The position numbers and the translations under genes were made by a program. 64,000 nt of DNA from Gamsiella multidivaricata (lineage: Eukaryota; Mortierellomycota; Mortierellomycetes; Mortierellales; Mortierellaceae). The stretch covers positions 1-64,000 of the forward strand of contig NW_026251811.1 of assembly GCF_025024155.1 (NCBI RefSeq). Reading direction: 5' to 3'. The notes under the pieces were generated by a model that ran no database searches, was not told where the DNA came from, and saw only the letters and a list, made by a program, of their open reading frames with translations. Shown piece after piece: positions 1 through 11,754 of the stretch; positions within the stretch are counted from its first letter, which is position 1, and each line of letters starts with the position of its first letter.

Positions 1-632
1 AATCTGGCGTGCTCGTCAGCGATCCACCAACGGAACTCTCGAACGACGAGATCCGGATCTGGCGCGATCGCGTCCACAACAATGCTGAGGAATTCTACAA
101 CATGTGCATGTCTCACAAGCTCAAGCCCGCCGTCGACCGCCTGTGTCATTATTCCTCCTGGATCACCCCACCCGTGGAACCAAAGCGCTTCCGTACACAG
201 TTCTATCTTACGGTCCTTCCCTGGTCCAGAGACTCCTTCTCGGATGAGCGTGTTTTTGCGGACGGAAAGGAGACCACGCGACTGGATTGGTTCACGCCTG
301 AGGAGGCCATGGAGGCCTATCGCGCCTCTCAAATCCAGATCTTCATGCCTCCGCAATTTGTGTCGATCGCACATCTGTTACCCGTCAAGCGACACGAGGA
401 CCTGCTGGACCATTTTAAGGAGCGGGAGATCCTCACGATCATGCCAGAGTTCAAGCTGGAGTCGCAGGATGAACTGGGGCTGCATCTGACGGGTATTCTC
501 CCAGGCGACGAGGAGCATTCCGAGCACATCAAGAAGGGACATAAACACCGCCTCCATATCACAAAGACTACGAAAGGCATGAGCGTGCGTAAATACATCC
601 ATGGCCCCACTGAGGTCAAAGCTAGACTTTAG
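1..632 (+). CDS. NUDT19-like Nudix hydrolase, C-terminal part
   Basis: This is the 3' part of a gene that begins upstream of the window; the frame is open from base 3. The segment with SSWITPP, PKRFRTQFYL and the following DWFTPEEAM stretch is typical of the RP2p/NUDT19 branch of Nudix hydrolases. Those enzymes cleave CoA and acyl-CoA to acyl-phosphopantetheine and 3',5'-ADP in peroxisomes. The Nudix box itself lies upstream and cannot be checked here. The protein ends in A-R-L, which fits a peroxisomal targeting signal type 1 and supports a peroxisomal location. A poly(A)-signal-like AATAAA lies just after the stop (670-675). The gene is tail-to-tail with MLH1, with 63 bp between stop codons. 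The family call is confident; the exact substrate is not known. Confidence 0.8.
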   Translation, partial: SGVLVSDPPTELSNDEIRIWRDRVHNNAEEFYNMCMSHKLKPAVDRLCHYSSWITPPVEPKRFRTQFYLTVLPWSRDSFSDERVFADGKETTRLDWFTPEEAMEAYRASQIQIFMPPQFVSIAHLLPVKRHEDLLDHFKEREILTIMPEFKLESQDELGLHLTGILPGDEEHSEHIKKGHKHRLHITKTTKGMSVRKYIHGPTEVKARL

Positions 633-695
633 ACATGTAACCTGATACATCGCGTGTAATACTGAAAGAATAAAGGATGTGTGGTCGTTTTATTC

Positions 696-3600
696 TTAGC
701 ATCGTTCAAAGACCTTGTAGAGGTCCTTGACCTGGGCGACCTGAACTACCACCCCAGACTTTTCAATCAGTGCTTTTGGTGGAATGAACTGTTTCTTGAA
801 CGCAGGGAAAATGAGTGTCGACACCATGTGCTGGAACTGCGCATCCTGAAGCTCCTGCAACGATTTCCTGTTACCATCCATGTTTTCACCTTCGCTGTCC
901 ACTTCTTCAAGAGGATCCTCGACTCTTTCCGGCTGAGTGCTGTAGAATATGGCAATCTCCCTCGACAGCGTCTGGAAGCATGATTTTTCTGCGGCCCAAT
1001 TGATCTATTGGGATTATTAGATGTGTATGTCAAGGAGAAAAAAGTGTTAGCAACCTGCATTAAGATATGGTTAGCAAAACGAGTGCGGATAAAAAAAATT
1101 AACTGGTTAGGATAATCCCTTTACCTCTGAGCCGAGTCGCCAAAGAAAATCTGGGAGTTTTTCAAGGTTAGGAATATATCCCTTGATCATCATCGGGATC
1201 GCAGACAATTCTCCTGTATCGGTGATACATATTGAAAAGTACTCGCGCAGCATTTCCTTTCGACTAACAAGCGTACTCCTAACTGTCTGTAAATAGTAGC
1301 GGAATATGTGGTTAATATACCCGTATTATCATCCAAACGATTAAAATGATCGAGTAGTCAAGAATACCTCTGCGATCTCCTCTTTGGGTTTGAGCTCCTC
1401 TGGCCATTCACTCTTTTCCATCAACTCCTGCTCATCATCAAGAGCCATCAACACCATATCCTTGATCGGCGCCGGTGTCGAAAGACGAATGAATCCAAAG
1501 TTTGAAAAGTCCCGCAGGCAGATCTGATAAAAGAGCTCCTCACTGACTGCTTCATAATTGATCAGATACAGCGCGAGTTCGTTCTGAATCAGTCCTCGCT
1601 GGTTGTCCAGGATCCCGACAAAAGTATGATTCGCAAATATTGGTGTCAAAATTGGGTGCCCCTGTTTCCTGATTTCATCTCGTAGCTGAAGGATACTGGT
1701 CAGCTTCACCTCGATACGTGGTTTCTTTGACCTCGCAGTCGTACTGGATAGGCTGCCTTGCTCCAGTGAACCTGAACCATTGGCTGGACTGACCATCCGA
1801 CCATGTGACCCTCCAGAACTTCCTGACTTTCCTGAAGAATTGCTCTTGAATTGGTCAATCTTTGTCAGTAGCGATCCTGGACTTTTCGTGGAAGCCGGAC
1901 CACTCGTATCGTCATCACTCTCGTCGAAAGCAGTTCTTTTGCCTTGTGGTCGAACATCGTGGTCACTTGCTCCTTCCATCTCCTGGTCGCCATCGCCCTC
2001 GGGGCACTCCATTCTTTCCACCCCGACCTTCACGCGCTTGCGCGTAGAAGAGCTGACGATAGAATATGGTGGACTGGTGATCAAAAACGAATCCAATGTC
2101 TGAGCCCGACTGTCCGTCCGCACTTGATCATATTCGTATATCTTCGGGGCTATTCGCAGGAGAATACGTTATATTATCAAATCTCTCTTAAAAGAATTTG
2201 ATCCGACTTTGTGCAATCAAGATGTTACCTGTCTTTTTAGATGATGTCTCTTCGGTGCGACTCTTCGCGCTTACTTGTGGCAGCAATGTTTGGGTCAGAA
2301 AGTTGCGAGAAACATTGGCATCGCCGAGTCGATCCTGAATAGCATCGCAGATCTTTGCGATGATTTCCTCCTCATTGATAAAATGCACCTAAGATACCAA
2401 TAGTTCTTGTAAGTATGTATACTGAGGACGGAAGGCCGATTGCGTATATGATTCAAATGAGCCTTACCTCGCGCTTGGTAGGATGGACATTGACGTCTAC
2501 ATTCTTTGAATCCATCTCCAACGACAGGTATACCCACGGATGTGTATTTTTTGGAAGATATCCTGCATAGACCGACTCAATTGCCTTTCGAATTGCTGGA
2601 GAGTCAACGGATCGGTCTAATAGGAAAAAGAAATGTGTCCATAGTTAGATCCTGTTTTAACCAGTAGCGCAGCTCAACTTCCTCTAAGCAGCGCCTACGA
2701 TGTCCAGCTGTTTACTTACGGTTGATGAAGAGCAGGAAAGCAAACTTCTTCACGCTGTAGTTCGCGTTTGAAATCCAGCCTTTGATCTTTAATGAGTAGA
2801 TTGGATAGCTCTGCTCCAGGGATAATAGCTCATTAGCGACTGAAGAGCCATAGATCTGTCGAATATTGTCGAGAACAGCCGAGGCAGTTGTTGTATGGAC
2901 GTCAGGAGTATTGGAGCCGATCTGATCATGTGGAGTAGATGTGAGTTAACATCGACATATCTTCAACAATGATTCTCAATGCATCAAGTCTTGGCTTGAC
3001 AGCCAACATACTTTTCGGCAAGTAAAGCTCACTCCTTCGTTATGGATCGCATATCGGTTGACAATGTCCAATATCCGATTGTACTCCTCGGTTGGATTTT
3101 TAAGTGCCTTCCGTCTTGTTGGGACATTATAAAACAGGTCTTCAGCCTATCGTTTTCAGCGACCTTGATTAGTGTGTCGGTTTGCAGAGTGTGACATCCC
3201 TACCATTCTCTCCTCTTTGTCGCACGCACCGAAATCTGGGTGCCATTATTGCCGGCGCAGGGCTTGGGTTCTGCAGTAGCTCCTGGTTTGGCAGGTATAA
3301 TCACTCCATCTGAATACGATGCCCTGTAAAAGAAAGTAGCATTGCTAATATGAATATACTCGTATGAAGTTCAATTGCCTATGATGAGCAATGGTACTTA
3401 CTTAAAGGCACAGTTTGAGTCCTTAGTCTTCGTGGTGATGGTGACATGGGCGACATGGCTAATACTAGCTAGAGCCTCCCCTCGAAAGCCATATGTCGAC
3501 ATGGACGATAGATCATCAAAGCTCCGTAATTTGCTCGTCGTGAATCGCTCACAAACAATCGACATATCCTCGACCTGCATTTCAACGCGTTCACGGTCAC

Positions 3601-4013
3601 GGCATTAATTAGTCCGAAGTGTTGCGCCCAAGAAAGACCAAAAAATGGTGGCGTCTCCTGCGCAGACAAAACCAAGTACCTTGATACCATGTCCGTTGTC
3701 CTGGATCTGCAGCAATTTCAGGCCACCATCCTTGACAGAGATCTGAATGCTGGTCGACTTTGCATCGAGCGAGTTTTCGATTAGTTCTTTGAGGGCGTTT
3801 GCTGGTCGATGAATGATCTGGAATCATTAAAGTTGGTTTATTGTTAATCATGGTTGAACAGAAGCTTTAGTCTGCGTGCTTCCACGTGAAGAAGGAGAAT
3901 GTGGGGCCTACTTCTCCGGCAGCAATCCTGTTAACGACAGCCTCGTCCAGACGCTGAATGGTCGGTACAGCCGCGGTACCTGTGTTTTGAGAAGGGTGTG
4001 TATCGGCGGACAT
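696..4013 (-). CDS. MLH1: DNA mismatch repair protein MLH1
   Basis: This is the MutL-homologue ATPase that partners PMS1/PMS2 in mismatch repair and meiotic crossing-over in the nucleus. The start is the ATG at 4013, giving [10 protein letters not shown] and then the conserved [17 protein letters not shown]. The GHL ATPase motifs follow over several exons: [19 protein letters not shown], and [14 protein letters not shown] hydrophilic linker with [14 protein letters not shown] follows at about 2120. Next comes the MLH1 C-terminal domain ([36 protein letters not shown]), and the protein ends in KVFERC, the near-invariant MLH1 C-terminus in eukaryotes. There are many small introns of about 80-130 nt. 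I did not verify every splice junction, so single-residue accuracy is not claimed. It shares an upstream region with the divergent GUCD1-like gene. Confidence 0.93.
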
Positions 4014-4264
4014 TACAAGAAAAAGAAAGGCAACAAAGACGATGTGTGGCCAGGAGCGGGGGCACTGTTCGATTGACGGAGACTGCTCTGCGCCACTTGC
4101 TCGATATTGCCCTTTTGTGGACACAGCCGGCTCAAAGTCTTTTCTACTTGTTTCACCACTTCTCACCTCACACACAACTTATACGCTACCTCCAACAATT
4201 CCACGCCCATTGCATCGCCCTATTACTAGCTCTGTCTCGTCATACTTCCGCCCTTTCATTATAC
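4014..4264. promoter_or_regulatory. Shared divergent promoter region MLH1 / GUCD1-like
   Basis: The MLH1 start codon (4013, minus) and the GUCD1-like start codon (4265, plus) are 251 bp apart, so both promoters and 5' leaders must sit here or reach into the neighbouring gene. The plus-strand side is pyrimidine-rich (4130-4260), as in other leaders in this window. No clear TATA box is visible. Confidence 0.5.
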
Positions 4265-5966
4265 ATGCAAGTCTCGACACCGGTACCGCACCTAAACCAA
4301 GAAAGCAGTTGGGACTGCGGACTGGCATGCGTCGCCATGGTTGCCAACGCCTTGGGTGCGCACCTATCCTTGGCAGAGGTCACCATGCATTGCTCAGGTA
4401 TCCTTTCGATCTCGACTCGATTGCACTCCTTATTTCACTCTTTCCTGCTTCCTCACAGTTGTTCAATTGCTCTTTCTCTATCCGTTTCCCGGTCCAGTTG
4501 CTTCAGCTTCCCATATGACAACTCATTTGGCCCGTGCACACTTTCCTAATATCTGTTTCTTGCCTATTGATTGCATTGTATAGTTGAGTCAGTGTGGACG
4601 ATTGACTTGGCATACCTACTACGAAAGCTCTCCAACGACCAAGTCGGTGTGCCACGGTTACAATTCTCGAAACGGCCGCCACAGGTCGTCCCGAATCTAT
4701 CACCAGGTCGCGACGACGGCTGGGACTTTACATACTACACAAGCACTATCGGCGCAGATACAGCCCATTCGAAAGAAAAGTTTTACCGCAAGGTCAGTAG
4801 GGCACAGCTCCTCTGAAACACATGAACGCCCATTTCTTGCTCGCATAGGTCTTCCCCCCCCTTTTTTTTTCTTTTTTCATGCTCTCTTGCAATCCTCCAA
4901 GGCGAACCTCTTATATCGTTAGCAGTTGCTGCTGGAAACTACGGATGGTCATTTTAACATTGCCCGCTCTTATTTCTCTTTGAACTGCTATAGTCATTTG
5001 ACGACGATCAAAAGCGGGTGAACGCCCTCTTCGACAATGCGGATGCAGCCAACATCAGAGTCATTGAACTGTAAGTGAACGCTGAGGGAACGAGGACAGA
5101 TCATTGGAAAGAAAAAAAAAGGGGGGAGGGGAAATGCACCGACTCCATTCTTAGTCGTGTGAGATGAGCCAAAAAATATATGACTGAACAAATGTTTACA
5201 TTCCTTTCTGAAAATGAACATAGGACACTTCCACTGGACGATTTCAAGCGGTTTTTGTATTGCGGGAACTATGGAATCATCACGCTTGTGAACCAGCGAT
5301 TGTTGAGGTGTCCGCAATGTTTGGTATGCTCCTGTTGCTATGTTCATTCTTTTCTCTTTTTTATCTGTGCATGTAACTGTGCGACTCATCTATTCTCAAC
5401 GCTTCATTTTGCACAGGAAAAATCGGCATTTTGCAGCTGCAGTACCGGAGCATTGGGATCAATTATTCAAAGGATGAAAGGATTCCGATACATTGGTAAG
5501 GAGCTATTGGATACACTTACAATAAGGGCCTGTATCAATTGACATTCAGTAACGATATCTGCTGACAGTATGTGTTTTTGAACTTATTTTCTCCATAGGG
5601 CATTTCGTTGTTCTGGTGGCCTACGATCCTAATGAGGACATGTTCTACTATCGAGGTAGCGGGTCTCCATGCATGCAAAGAGTCTATATTCAAGAACTAC
5701 ATACAAATGTCGATGGTCTAGTTGCTAACGCGGTTTTCATCTTTTGATATCGACACATTAGATCCAGCGGTCAATGACAACTTGTGCAGTATTTCGGCTT
5801 CCGATCTGGAGCGCGCCAGGAATTCAAGTGGCACCGATCATGACTGGTATGCTTGCCATGGAATCTGTTAAGAATGAATGTTATTTTCATTCATGTCGAT
5901 ATGCATCTTTTGCTAATGCGTTTGTGTACCTCTTTTATTCATAGTATCGTGGTCAAGGTGACTTGA
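4265..5966 (+). CDS. GUCD1-like (guanylylate cyclase domain) protein
   Basis: This is a member of the GUCD1 family (PF09778), which has a papain-like C39-peptidase-type fold; its biochemical role is uncertain despite the name. Exon 1 (4265-4397) gives VPHLNQESSWDCGLACVAM, with the family's conserved Q and the D-C-G-L-A-C box. Further exons give SVWTIDLAYLL, KEKFYRKSFDDD..RVNALF, NYGIITLVNQRLLRCPQC, GHFVVLVAYDP (the conserved GHF/Y histidine) and CSISASDLERARNSSGTDHD, all recognisable GUCD1 blocks. A lineage-specific insertion lies between LAYLLRKL and DFTYYTSTIGAD. The last exon starts at 5945 and ends IVVKVT at 5964-5966 (TGA). There are about seven introns. It lies head-to-head with MLH1 and upstream of GMP synthase on the same strand. 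Confidence 0.85.
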
Positions 5967-6235
5967 TCTCCACTTGGCATGGAAGTGCGTCGTTCATCGC
6001 CCAGTTGAATTTGTACATACGGGCTGCTGTCCATTCTTTGACAGGATACTGCTCCAAAAAAATATACCAATTTCTAAAAACTACCGCTCTTGAGAAATAA
6101 AGAGACCCATATCACATTTCTGTCCTGTGATTAATCCATGGGTTCATGGTCCCGAGGGTGTAATTTTGCCACCAATTTGGACCTGATCTAACGCAGTCCC
6201 TTTCACCCTTAACGCAAACAAAGATGACAACCGTG

Positions 6236-6244
6236 TATAAAAGG
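6236..6244 (+). promoter_or_regulatory. TATA box of the GMP synthase gene
   Basis: TATAAAAGG lies 156-164 bp before the GMP synthase start codon. It is followed by a long T/C-rich stretch (6250-6390) typical of fungal transcription start regions. The interval 5967-6235 shows nothing else I can name apart from the GUCD1 3' end, with an AATAAA at 6096-6101. Confidence 0.5.
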
Positions 6245-6399
6245 CACATTTTTTTTTTTGTCTTTTTCTCTTGCTTTGGCTCTTGGGTTTCGATTTTCTG
6301 GGTCTTTTTTTTTTTCTGATTTTTGTTCTTCACCCCTTCACCAACTCCCTCCTCTCCTTTCCCACCTCCTCCACTGCCACACTCCCAAGAACAAGCACC

Positions 6400-8222
6400 A
6401 TGGCCGAGACTACGATTCAAGTCCACGAGATGTTTGACACCATCCTCATTCTGGACTTTGGTTCCCAGTACTCGCACCTGATCACCCGCCGCATTCGCGA
6501 GTTCGGTGTCTACTGCGAGCTGTTGCCATGCACCCAGAAGATCTCGGAGCTGACCTGGAAGCCCAAGGGTAAGGCCTTATTGCCATTCTCACGGTCCTCA
6601 TTAGTGAATATCATCAATGAAGACACCATGTACTCATGCACTTTTAATTCATGGGCGGCCTTACATTTTGTAGGTATTATCCTCTCCGGAAGCCCTTACT
6701 CTGTCTACGACCATGATGCCCCTCGTGTCGACCCCGGTGTCTTCGAGTTAGGTGTCCCCGTCCTCGGGATCTGCTACGGTCTCCAGGTAAATGAATGCTG
6801 CCGAGACTTTTAAGCTCGTTGGCTTATGCTTTATGAAAGTACACCAGGACCATTGGATCTAACATTCTTTATAATTGCGCCGTCCTATAGGAAATGACTA
6901 ACTACTTCGGAGGCAAGGTCGATCCCTGCGATCACCGCGAGTACGGACCCGCTACCCTCTCCATCTTGCCCGCCGGTGCCGCTGATGCTCAGTCATCCAT
7001 GTTGTTCGAGGAGTTGAGCAGCGAGTCCATGGTCTGGATGTCCCACGGTGACCAGGTCACTGCTATCGCTGAGGGGTTCAGTGTTATTGCCACCACCAAC
7101 ACTGCTCCCTTCGCCGCCGTCCGTCACAATGAGAAGCCTCTGTTCGGTATTCAGTTCCACCCTGAGGTCACCCACTCTGTTGATGGAAAGCAGATCATCA
7201 AGAACTTTGTCGTCAAGATCTGCAAGGCCGAGCAAAAGTGGACTATGTCCGAGTTCATTGGGAAGGAGGTCGATCGCATCCGTGCGATCGTGGGAGAGAA
7301 GGGTCAAGTCATCGGTGCCGTCAGCGGTGGTGTCGATTCCTCAGTCGCTGCCAAGTTGATGCACATGGCCATTGGTGATCGCTTCCACGGAATCTTGGTC
7401 GACAACGGAGTCATGCGTCACAACGAGTGCGAGCAGGCCAAGAAGATGCTTGTCGACAAGATGGGCATCAACTTGAAGATCGCTGACGCCTCGGACCGTT
7501 TCCTGAACAACCTTGCCGGAAAGACTGACCCCGAGCAGAAGCGCAGGATCATCGGTAACACCTTCATCGATGTTTTTGAGGAGGAGGCCAAGGCCATTGA
7601 TGATGCTTGCGCTGCCTCCGGTACTCCACCAATCGAGTTCTTGCTCCAGGGAACCCTCTATCCCGATGTGATCGAGTCCATCTCATTCAAGGGACCCAGT
7701 GCCACCATTAAGACCCACCACAATGTCGGTGGTTTGAAGGAGAACATGAAGTTGAAGTTGATCGAGCCCCTCCGCGAGCTCTTCAAGGATGAGGTCCGTG
7801 AATTGGGAAGGCTTTTGGGCATGGATGATGACCTTGTCTGGCGCCACCCCTTCCCTGGCCCTGGTATTGCCATCCGTATTCTCGGCGAGGTTACCAGGGA
7901 GCAGGTCGCTATTGCCCGCAAAGCCGATTACATCTACATCGAGGAGATCAAGAAGGCTGGTCTTTACCGTCAAATTGCTCAGGCCTATGCTGCCTTGTTG
8001 CCCGTCAAGGCCGTCGGTGTCAAGGGAGACAAGCGCACATATGAGCAGATGATCTGCTTGCGTGCTGTCGAAACCTCTGACTTCATGACTGCTGACTGGT
8101 TCCCCTTCCCATACGATGTTCTCAAGAGGATTTCGTCGCGTATCTGCAATGAGGTTGAGGGCGTCAACCGCGTTGTCTACGATGTCTCGTCCAAGCCCCC
8201 AGCAACAATTGAGCTGGAATAA
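6400..8222 (+). CDS. GUA1: GMP synthase (glutamine-hydrolysing)
   Basis: The enzyme converts XMP, ATP and glutamine to GMP, the last step of guanylate synthesis in the cytosol. Exons are 6400-6568, 6674-6786 and 6891-8222, giving 537 residues, close to the usual fungal length of about 525. The N-terminal class I amidotransferase has [12 protein letters not shown], the nucleophile Cys in GICYGLQ (about residue 90) and the His/Glu pair in [10 protein letters not shown] (about 184 and 186). The ATP pyrophosphatase domain has the PP-loop SGGVDSS (about 239-245). The C-terminal dimerisation domain has [16 protein letters not shown] and ends KPPATIELE. No lesions are seen. Third codon positions are strongly C/G-biased, which suggests high expression and creates long antisense shadow frames. 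The start is the first ATG after the CT-rich leader. Confidence 0.97.
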
Positions 8223-8410
8223 AAGGGCAGGCAGGCTTTTACTAGTACACTTTGCCTATCATTCTACACTATTCTTCATGCACGCATTCATTTTTCATAG
8301 ATCATCCATCTTATCATAAATTATTTCAAATTATATATATGCGCAACTGTTGCCCTTAAAACATTGCTGGCAAGACAATGTGGATCAGGATGATGCCAAT
8401 TGGCGCGTAC

Positions 8411-8416
8411 TATAAG
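8411..8416 (+). promoter_or_regulatory. TATA-like box before the binding-protein-like gene
   Basis: TATAAG sits 111-116 bp before the first ATG (8527) and is followed by a CT-rich tract (8455-8490). The layout matches an active fungal promoter, which is notable because the coding sequence behind it carries an early stop. Confidence 0.4.
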
Positions 8417-8526
8417 ACGCCGTATTCCCGATTACCGGGAATTCAATTGCTTTAGCTTTTTTTCTCTCTCCCTTTCTCCTTTCGTTTTTGTCTTGACATC
8501 TTTCCTTCAGGTCAGGTATTCTGGCA

Positions 8527-10513
8527 ATGGCAGTCCAGAGTCTTTCTCGCGCCTTGTAGTTCTTGGCTACCCCGTTCCTGGCCTCGCCTACTGCCTCACA
8601 GGGCCAGGGCCCCATCGGACAAAATGATTGTGTCACCAACTACGATTCCGATACTGACTATTTCCCCAGCAAGGTAACTGGTGAGTATCCTAATCCCAAT
8701 GCAACCGTCATTTTCCAGTCCCCCTTCCGCAATTTTTACTCCACGCCATTGCAGATCAATGGTGCCACGTTGAGGCCGCAGTACTCCTCCTTTCGTTGCT
8801 CCTCTTGACACTTGGTTCTGATATTCAGATGCAAGTAGAAACTTACCATGGAGCGGCATGAGAAGGAAGGCGGAGGATGAGATCCGCGAAAAATAAAAGT
8901 AGGATTTTTCATACTTTTTTTTTTTTCGAGATCCGTTCCTTCCTCCCGGTGTTTCAGGGCGCCTTCCAACTACGCTCATTTTTTTTATCTTGGGATGGGG
9001 AAAGACAACGCCCTGAATGACAGATTGAACACGGAGAGAATAATGGCTGTAGCGCACACGATCAAGGGACGTGGGAATATTTGCATGCATACAAGTAGAT
9101 TCTCATTCATCTCCAAAACAAAAAAAAAATATATTAAAAAGTAATTGGCAACGCGGCCTTGTTCAAAGTCCGTTACGAAAAGAACTACAAGGTCGTAACT
9201 AACACCGCCACCACTACCAACAAGGAGTACGTCCTGACCCAATGCGGCACCCCAGCACCCAATCTCTCGCTCTTTGGCAACACCACCGTTTTTATTCAAG
9301 TTCCCGTCAAGAATGCAGCCTCGATCGCCGCGACCGCCGTGGTATCCATCGAGATGTTAAGCAAACGCTCGACTCCTCAAGGCCGTCGACACAAAAGCCT
9401 TGGTCAGCTCACCTTGCGTTTAGTATGATCTGGAGCACAAGTTTATTGTGGTGATTGAGGGCAAGAACCAGACGCTCCGCGCGTCTCAGTTTCAGGAGGT
9501 GGATGTAGTCTTTAGCACCTTGGGATCGGAGTCTGGCACCGTGAACAAGGCTATCATCACCTCAGAAGTTTCGGACCCAGGTCCCTTCAAAGTATGTTTT
9601 TGCTACCTGATCCGTACAAAACATGCCCAGAGAAAAAAGTGAAATAGCTGTCTTGTCGAGATTGGCTGTGTGCATAGAAAACAGTTATTCGTTTTGAGAG
9701 TTCGGCATACCATTAGTTTGTGTCGCTTTTCTATAGCGCGCCGAGTGGCTCGAGTTCTACTCGACCTTCTTCAACCTCGAAGAGCCTGCCCAGAACCTGA
9801 CAGCGACCATTAACAACAATTACACCTGCTTCAAGAGCGCCGCGAGTGCCAAGTCCACCAAGCCCATCATTGCCTGGACATCCTACGTCGCCCCTTCGGC
9901 CTACAACAACAATACCGCCTCCTGGACCATCTCCGGTGCTGCCTGCAAGCAAATTCTCTCCACCGACGCCGGCGCCACCTTCTGCAACGACACTACCGTC
10001 AGTGCTTTCTCTAACAACGTTGACTTCCTGGCCGCGTTCAAGGACGTCGATATTAACATTGACGAATTCATGGCCGCCTGTTACGACATGGCCACCTTCC
10101 TCCAGAATTACAGGCTTACCTCCAACGACGACTACGGGTTCCTCAAGGATCAGGCTGTCTTGTGCGAGGATGGCATTGTCAACTCTAACGACGGCCGTGA
10201 TTGGTTCTCAGGCGCTGTGGTCATGAACAATGCCGTCCTCCAGGATATCGTCCGCGCGGTCCATCCTGATGCTCTTCCTGCAGATGTTCACCACAGCTGG
10301 ATCCGTAATGCTGCCAAGAATGAGACCCGTCGGACCATGACCAGCGCCGATTGTGCCGGCACGGACTTGAACAAGCCCATCCCTGACCGTGCCTTGGTCT
10401 GCTCAACCATGAAAATCGGTGGCGGTGGAAACGGCGGCAACGTTGGCACCAGTATTGTGGTCGGTGCCTTGACCACTGTCCTTGCTCTCTTTGCCACAGC
10501 CATGGCCATTTAG
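8527..10513 (+). pseudogene. GPI-anchored periplasmic-binding-protein-like surface protein, damaged
   Basis: The first ATG (8527) opens a secretion signal, but codon 11 is TAG (8557-8559). The same frame then continues FLATPFLASPTASQ and QNDCVTNYDSDTDYFPSKV. The next coding block starts about 9145 (ALFKVRYEKNYKVVTN, TQCGTPAPNLSL, VFIQVPVKNAASIAATAVVSIEML). Near 9376 the frame shifts by one base; the new frame (KAVDTKALVSSPC) meets a TAG at 9421-9423 and carries on with YDLEHKFIVVIEGKNQ. An intron (about 9592-9736) leads to an intact last exon (9737-10513) with RAEWLEFYSTFFNLE and DGRDWFSGAVVMNNAVLQD. The end is a glycine-rich spacer plus a hydrophobic tail (SIVVGALTTVLALFATAMAI), a typical GPI-attachment signal. 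I recognise the core as similar to periplasmic substrate-binding-like proteins seen in oomycetes and Mortierella-type fungi; this is from memory. The ligand is unknown. Confidence 0.6.
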
Positions 10514-10808
10514 CAGAAGATCCCACTTGAAGCGTTGAGGAAGAGATCCCATCCTTTCTCTTGCTTTCCTGATTCCCTCCCTTCATATCCATCGACAATA
10601 AACTACCCCGTTATTTAAAGCCGACATGCGTACAGTCGAAGACAGTGTCCTTTCTCACTCCATGCTTGGTGCTTTTTTTTCTTTTGTTTATTACCTAGCT
10701 AGGCGCTACGATCGTTGTTCCAATGACACCTAGGAGTCCACTGGTTTTGTCCCGCAATCATCAATCAAGCCAAGTTGGTATTCGTCAGCAGTGACAATAG
10801 TCCGCATT

Positions 10809-11754
10809 TTACGCCTCCATATCCTCCCAATCGCCACCCTCCATCATTTGTGCTTTCGAGGCTGCCTCCATCTGTTGGACCTGCTCTTCTGTCTGCAGTG
10901 GAGGCTGCTCCTCCTCCATTGGATTATCCCTATATTTTTCATACATTATAATTCTGGTTAGAGACAGCACATGAAGACAAAAAAAAAAAAAAAAAAAAAA
11001 AAGCCGCCAGAGACAAGGCAAAACATGCGCATTACCAGTTGATGGGAAACCGAGTAACCCTGGGCTTCTCCGCCAGAATCGATCGGTACAACTTGTCGTA
11101 GGCAATCTGCTCTGGTGGGTTCTCGCGCAGCTCCTCGTCCAAGTAATCATTATTGACATAATATCCGATCCGGACAAATTCCTTGTCCTGGTACGAGCAA
11201 GTGATCAGGATCACAGTTACGCCCACGATATCGTTATGGGGAATCAACTCTGGCTTGGGTGCGTCCGCCTACAACAAGAAGCAATAAGAAAATGCACGGT
11301 GAGTGTCAAAGCTTATGTGGCAAAGTAACAAAAGGAAATGAGACAGCTGCTCTTTTAGCTCTTTGTCTCAGCAGTTTAGCAGCGCTGCTTTGGCAGGCGT
11401 ACCTGGAACACAAACTTGTTGACACCGACAGGAACAGGCCCCACCATGATAGATTCAAGGACCTGATCGTGTGCATTGCTGTTGGCTGAACCCACATAAA
11501 TGATCTTCCATTCGAGATCTATGACAGTTGCAGGGTCGTGTTAGTCCTTCCGTCGCGTAATGTGTTGTTGTCGTTGTTGTAACAAAGGCACCGCTAAGAC
11601 GCGATTATATTCAGAAGAAGGACAAAAAAGACGATCAATCATTACCGGCGGCAAGGGGGGCGATGCACTCGAATGTGATTTCAAATTGGTAAGGGTTGGC
11701 AAAGTGGGTTGGGTTGTCAAGGACCTGGACTTGGGTGATGCTGACGATACTCAT
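10809..11754 (-). CDS. ASF1: Histone chaperone ASF1
   Basis: ASF1 binds H3-H4 dimers and hands them to CAF-1 and HIRA for nucleosome assembly in the nucleus. The start ATG at 11754 gives [15 protein letters not shown], then [17 protein letters not shown]. Later exons give [63 protein letters not shown] and [10 protein letters not shown]. These are all diagnostic of the ASF1 immunoglobulin-like core of about 155 residues. The C-terminal tail is short and acidic (ending GGDWEDMEA), as in other fungi. There are three introns; the last one (around 10935-11034) contains a poly(A) run on the plus strand. The predicted length of about 190 residues is normal. Confidence 0.96.
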
